A stretch of DNA of 64,000 bases from positions 1-64,000 of the forward strand of contig NZ_QOLD01000054.1 of assembly GCF_003333305.1 (NCBI RefSeq). The letters are read 5' to 3'. A program made the position numbers and the translations under genes. Each line of letters opens with the position of its first letter. Position 1 is the first letter of the stretch. Origin of the DNA: Candidatus Colwellia aromaticivorans. Lineage in GTDB: Bacteria; Pseudomonadota; Gammaproteobacteria; Enterobacterales; Alteromonadaceae. Of the stretch, positions 61,229 through 64,000 are shown in pieces. The notes below the pieces were generated by a model that ran no database searches, was not told the origin of the DNA, and saw nothing but the letters and a program-made list of their open reading frames with translations.

Positions 61229-61653
61229 GTCTAAATTTTACTAAAATATCAATGCATGGTTTTTTGGCAAGGTGAATACTCCAGTATAAGTATTTGATTA
61301 AAAGAGATAAAATGGAAAAAGTTAAAAGAGTACGCTGTTAGTTCCGATCATTTGTAATACAGCTTGCGTATCAAAGGGTCTATTCTGAGGTGTTTTTTTA
61401 TTTAGGAAGTGGTATTTCTGTTGCCATTGCGGACGTAAGGCCTAATGTTTGTAGTGCGGCCATAATGGTAAACCCTCAACCGTCGAAATATCTGTTGTAA
61501 TGGAATAAGCGTATAGATAATAAAACGCACTAAGTTACCAGTTTAAGTGAAACCACACTTTCGGTTTGAAGCACAGGTTTAGACTCATTAGCCAAATTAA
61601 TGGCCTTGATTCACCTTCGACTCTCTTACCATTATTTGAGGATACCAACTTGG
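61229..61653. other. Gene-free stretch
   Basis: About 425 bases with no convincing gene, clear repeat or RNA. Short minus-strand frames (for example near 61400-61470) read protein-like but are broken by stops and are not recognised. Confidence 0.35.
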
Positions 61654-61836
61654 CTAGATGTCTGTTTCTGAGGCTACTTTCACGTATTCATAATTAAATG
61701 CTCTGACTTTTTTACCAGAATTTGCAACAAACTCTACAGTTGTTGAGCGAGGTAATATCAATACTGCCTCGTACTCTTCGCCAGTTAAAAAAGTGTCTTG
61801 GCCACATACTAAGTCTTGGGTTAATTTGATTCGCAT
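61654..61836 (-). CDS. Small protein of unknown function
   Basis: A 60-residue frame with good coding character: a strand-rich N-terminus (MRIKLTQDLVCGQDTFLTGE), then EYEAVLILPRSTTVEFVANS and GKKVRAFNYEYVKVA. It resembles a small SH3- or beta-barrel-like fold, but no family is identified. The ribosome-binding site is weak (AATAAGTA). It stands alone. Confidence 0.5.
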   Translation of the reverse strand: MRIKLTQDLVCGQDTFLTGEEYEAVLILPRSTTVEFVANSGKKVRAFNYEYVKVASETDI

Positions 61837-62086
61837 TACTTATTTTCACTATATATGTTGAATAATTGAACGGATTATACCATTCTTTTACGTACAAATA
61901 GTGTTTTGATTGATTTCAATTAATATTTTGGAAAATAATATCCAATCTGGTCATTAAATAGTACTTTAGCCGACTAGTATAAAAGACAGTTCGGATAGGA
62001 AAACTGACCTTGTAGGTTTCTCATGTACAGTTGGTCTGTGGCATTAGTGAACGTTTAGCTGTATCTGGTATATCAATAAACAGAGA

Positions 62087-62329
62087 TTAAATCATTTGTT
62101 CAAAAGGCTTCAATATCCCCTTGAGCTCACCCAGTCTTGGCGGATATCTTTTTAAAGACAATATTAACACATCAGTTGCTTGCTTTTTTACACTTATCAA
62201 ATAATTGGACCACTTGATGATCTCTATCGGTGAGCTATTACCTGCCATTTGTTCATTAAAATATAAAGTAAACAAGTGAATTGTTAGTCGTGTTTTTTGT
62301 ATAATCAAAGGTATAATCCGTATATTCAA
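62087..62329 (-). CDS. Doubtful small open reading frame
   Basis: Eighty codons with no recognisable domain. The part from the internal Met (MAGNSSPIEIIKWSNYLISV then KKQATDVLILSLKRYPP) has fair protein-like composition, but neither start has a ribosome-binding site. The frame's upstream end overlaps the promoter area of the divergent DUF2750 gene. It could be a real orphan or chance. Confidence 0.25.
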   Translation of the reverse strand: MNIRIIPLIIQKTRLTIHLFTLYFNEQMAGNSSPIEIIKWSNYLISVKKQATDVLILSLKRYPPRLGELKGILKPFEQMI

Positions 62330-62349
62330 TTATTTAAAAAATTTAAATT

Positions 62350-62712
62350 ATGAACGATAATAACAACACACTTAAAGCTTTTTTAGCTATGGCTAAACCA
62401 ACCCAAATGTTATGGGCATTACAAGACAAGGTAAGTGAAGATTGGGTGGTACTCGATTCTATGGCCTATGAAAATACTGAAGTTATGCCACTTTGGTCAA
62501 GTGCTGAATTAGCTCAACAACATTGTATTGAAGAATGGGCTAATTATATTCCCTGTGCAATTTCATTATCAGACTGGTTCGAGTTTTGGATTGAAGACTT
62601 GAACCAAGATGGCGTTATTGTTGGTGTAAATTGGCAAGATAATGATGAATGTTTGGAAATGGAGCTTGCTGATTTCACCCAGGCATTAACCGCAATTGAG
62701 TCTTTGAAATAA
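62350..62712 (+). CDS. DUF2750-family protein
   Basis: A 120-residue cytoplasmic acidic protein. The DUF2750 pattern is visible: QMLWALQDKVSEDWVVLDSM, the PLWSSAELAQQHCIEEWANY block, SLSDWFEFWIEDLNQDGVIV and GVNWQDNDECLEM. The function is unknown. No ribosome-binding site is obvious before the ATG, and the upstream 60 bases are very AT-rich. Confidence 0.75.
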   Translation: MNDNNNTLKAFLAMAKPTQMLWALQDKVSEDWVVLDSMAYENTEVMPLWSSAELAQQHCIEEWANYIPCAISLSDWFEFWIEDLNQDGVIVGVNWQDNDECLEMELADFTQALTAIESLK

Positions 62713-62832
62713 CACATATCACCAAATAAATGGCCATATTCACTGAGCCACTACACATACGTTGAATGATTTTATGGAAAAAGTTGTGTGGTGAGTAGGG
62801 GGAGGTAGTTTAAAAACGCGAAAATACTGAAA

Positions 62833-62885
62833 TGGGGCACCTTGCAGGAGTCAAACCTGCGGCATTCGCTTCCGGAGGGGGGCAG
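62833..62885 (-). pseudogene. tRNA-Arg 3' fragment, inverted
   Basis: The minus strand reads CTCCGGA (anticodon loop), a T-arm GCAGG-TTTGACT-CCTGC, AAGGTGC and C-CCA. This matches the 3' two thirds of the intact tRNA-Arg(CCG) at 63091. The anticodon stem is mismatched, the T-loop has TTT for TTC, and the 5' part is absent. It is not functional. Confidence 0.65.
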
Positions 62886-62996
62886 TTTTGCATGCCAACT
62901 AACAGGGTCGAATGAAATTCGTCAATAAATATGTATAGAAAAAATTAAGTGCTGGTATTAGTACGGGGCTTTTTATAGAATGCTACCTCATAATTT

Positions 62997-63068
62997 CCAC
63001 CCGTAGCTCAGCTGGATAGAGTGCATGCCTCCGGAGGATGCAGTCATAGCAAAAGCTGTCACGGTGGG
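62997..63068 (+). pseudogene. Degenerate tRNA-Arg copy
   Basis: It starts CCACCCGTAGCTCAGCTGGA, continues TAGAGTGCATGCCTCCGGAG and ends ACGGTGGG. The D-arm and the anticodon loop CTCCGGA match tRNA-Arg(CCG). The acceptor arm has an extra C, the anticodon stem has a mismatch, and the T-arm is replaced by ATAGCAAAAGCTGTC, which cannot form a T-loop. No CCA follows. It is a decayed copy. Confidence 0.7.
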
Positions 63069-63090
63069 ATACGGTCAAAAAAGTAAAAAT

Positions 63091-63167
63091 GCACCATTAG
63101 CTCAGCTGGATAGAGTGCGCCCCTCCGGAGGGCGAGGTCGCAGGTTCGACTCCTGCATGGTGCGCCA
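63091..63167 (+). tRNA. tRNA-Arg (anticodon CCG)
   Basis: An intact 77-nt tRNA with encoded CCA. Acceptor GCACCAT/ATGGTGC with discriminator G, D-arm CTCAGCTGGATAGAG, anticodon stem CGCCC/GGGCG with loop CTCCGGA (anticodon CCG, reads CGG), and T-arm GCAGG-TTCGACT-CCTGC. It is the only complete tRNA in the window. Confidence 0.95.
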
Positions 63168-63288
63168 TTACTGACTTTATATCAATAGCTTTTCTAAATG
63201 TCCCATCAGTTACTAATTTATTTTACCGTTTTTAAAATCAGTTTTATGACCGTTATTTTTAGCTGTCACAATTGAATTTTTTAACCCT

Positions 63289-63306
63289 GTGACAGAATTG
63301 TGACAA
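63289..63306 (-). promoter_or_regulatory. Isolated Pho-box-like site
   Basis: The minus strand reads TTGTCACAATTCTGTCAC: two TGTCAC direct repeats 11 bases apart, as in PhoB boxes (CTGTCATAAAACTGTCAY). A second TGTCACAATT lies at 63264-63273. No intact gene follows in either direction within reach, so it may be an orphan operator or coincidence. Confidence 0.35.
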
Positions 63307-63465
63307 ATCTGCGCCAAATGACCTTCACACGATTTTTAATGGTAGGTTATGATGATATTATTTAGTGATTTCAATCAATGTAACCTCACTAAATCCTTCA
63401 CTATGTTCAATATGCTGATAACTCGCTAACATTTTATTGATTACTTTTTCTCAACCTACTTATTG

Positions 63466-63652
63466 TGATCTGATCCAATAGTTTTGGACACCTCGTTAAG
63501 TGAGTAAACTAAGCTCACAGAGGTGAAATATGAAAAAGAACAAGCAACGTAAACATTATTCAGACGAGTTCAAAGAAGAGTCGCTTAAACTTGCAGAAAA
63601 AGTTGGTGTAGCTCAAGCATCTAGAGAACTTGGTGTTTATAGTGGAAAATAA
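63466..63652 (+). mobile_element. Truncated IS3-type element (left end and start of orfA)
   Basis: The left end TGATCTGATCCAATAGTTTT with GGACA resembles IS3-family termini. An ATG at 63530, preceded by GAGGTG, starts a transposase orfA of the IS3/IS150 HTH type (MKKNKQRKHYSDEFKEESLK then LAEKVGVAQASRELGVY). It stops after 40 codons, where the sequence becomes unrelated. The HTH is cut and orfB is absent, so it is inactive. Confidence 0.75.
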
Positions 63653-64000
63653 CGTGTGATTGTGCCACCCAATTGCATCGACTATGACCATTCAATTACA
63701 TACAGCGTTGCCTCTTAATAAATGACAAATATTCTATAAAGCAGTCATTATATTGATTATACGAAAGGGCCGCTTGATACGATATGACATGAACCTGGGC
63801 TTGTCTAGCAACATTTGAACCGATACAAATCAGCCCTGCGTTAGATAATAGAATTGTTCTAAATTTCATCAAGAACCTGTAAATTCAAAAATTCTAATTT
63901 GATTAAAAAATACCAAAGCGGTCATTAGATTAATATGATTTAGTATTAAATTTTATGATTCTATGGCGCTTCTGGTCGGATAGACGACACCTGTTACCAG
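63653..64000. other. No gene recognised
   Basis: AT-rich tail of the window after the truncated IS. I see no open frame, RNA or repeat I can support. Confidence 0.3.

Overview
The window is an AT-rich chromosomal segment from a marine gammaproteobacterium of the order Alteromonadales. It most resembles Colwellia or a close relative. This placement is inferred from gene order, protein style, base composition and repeat families; no database was searched.

It is the replication-origin neighbourhood. mioC, a probable oriC (1933-2398), mnmG, rsmG, parA and parB are followed by a large sensory diguanylate cyclase and the complete ATP synthase operon atpIBEFHAGDC (9.5-16.7 kb). From 16.8 to 20.0 kb is a decay zone: a broken glycine-zipper protein gene, remnants of IS630- and ISKra4-type transposases, a truncated histidine kinase and a broken SYLF lipoprotein gene, with one intact small secreted protein among them. 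glmU, a DeoR-type regulator and glmS come next (20.2-24.5 kb).

From 24.6 to 32.6 kb the content is accessory. It has a LysR/glutathione-transferase/flavin-oxidase-like module, remnants of a PP2C phosphatase and a sigma-54 regulator, a SapC-family protein, a long coiled-coil protein with three 234-bp tandem repeats, and a DUF416 protein. Several miniature inverted-repeat elements lie here and nearby. Core genes resume with rsmD (minus) and ftsY-ftsE-ftsX-rpoH. The ftsYEX block is flanked by two copies of one ~265-bp element in opposite orientation. Then come a GGDEF-EAL protein, tatABCD, another diguanylate cyclase, hemB, the minus-strand pair rhlB-gppA (gppA short), trxA, rho, ubiD-fre, and the minus-strand cyaY-hemC-hemD-hemX-hemY set.

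The divergent lptM-dapF-DUF484-HAD-uvrD group follows. The usual xerC is missing from its place, where a palindromic repeat is found, and uvrD has a clear LexA-type operator. The last 3 kb hold small hypothetical genes, a DUF2750 protein, one intact tRNA-Arg(CCG) with two decayed tRNA-Arg copies, an isolated Pho-box-like site and a truncated IS3-type element.

The main themes are housekeeping (replication origin, energy, cell envelope precursors, haem and ubiquinone synthesis, protein export, division), three c-di-GMP enzymes set between core operons, and extensive small-repeat and pseudogene decay in the gaps. I found no CRISPR array, no prophage and no clear new multi-gene defence system. 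The most distinctive items are the hemerythrin/NIT/HAMP/GGDEF protein next to the origin, the inverted element pair around ftsYEX, the repeat-bearing coiled-coil protein and the missing xerC.
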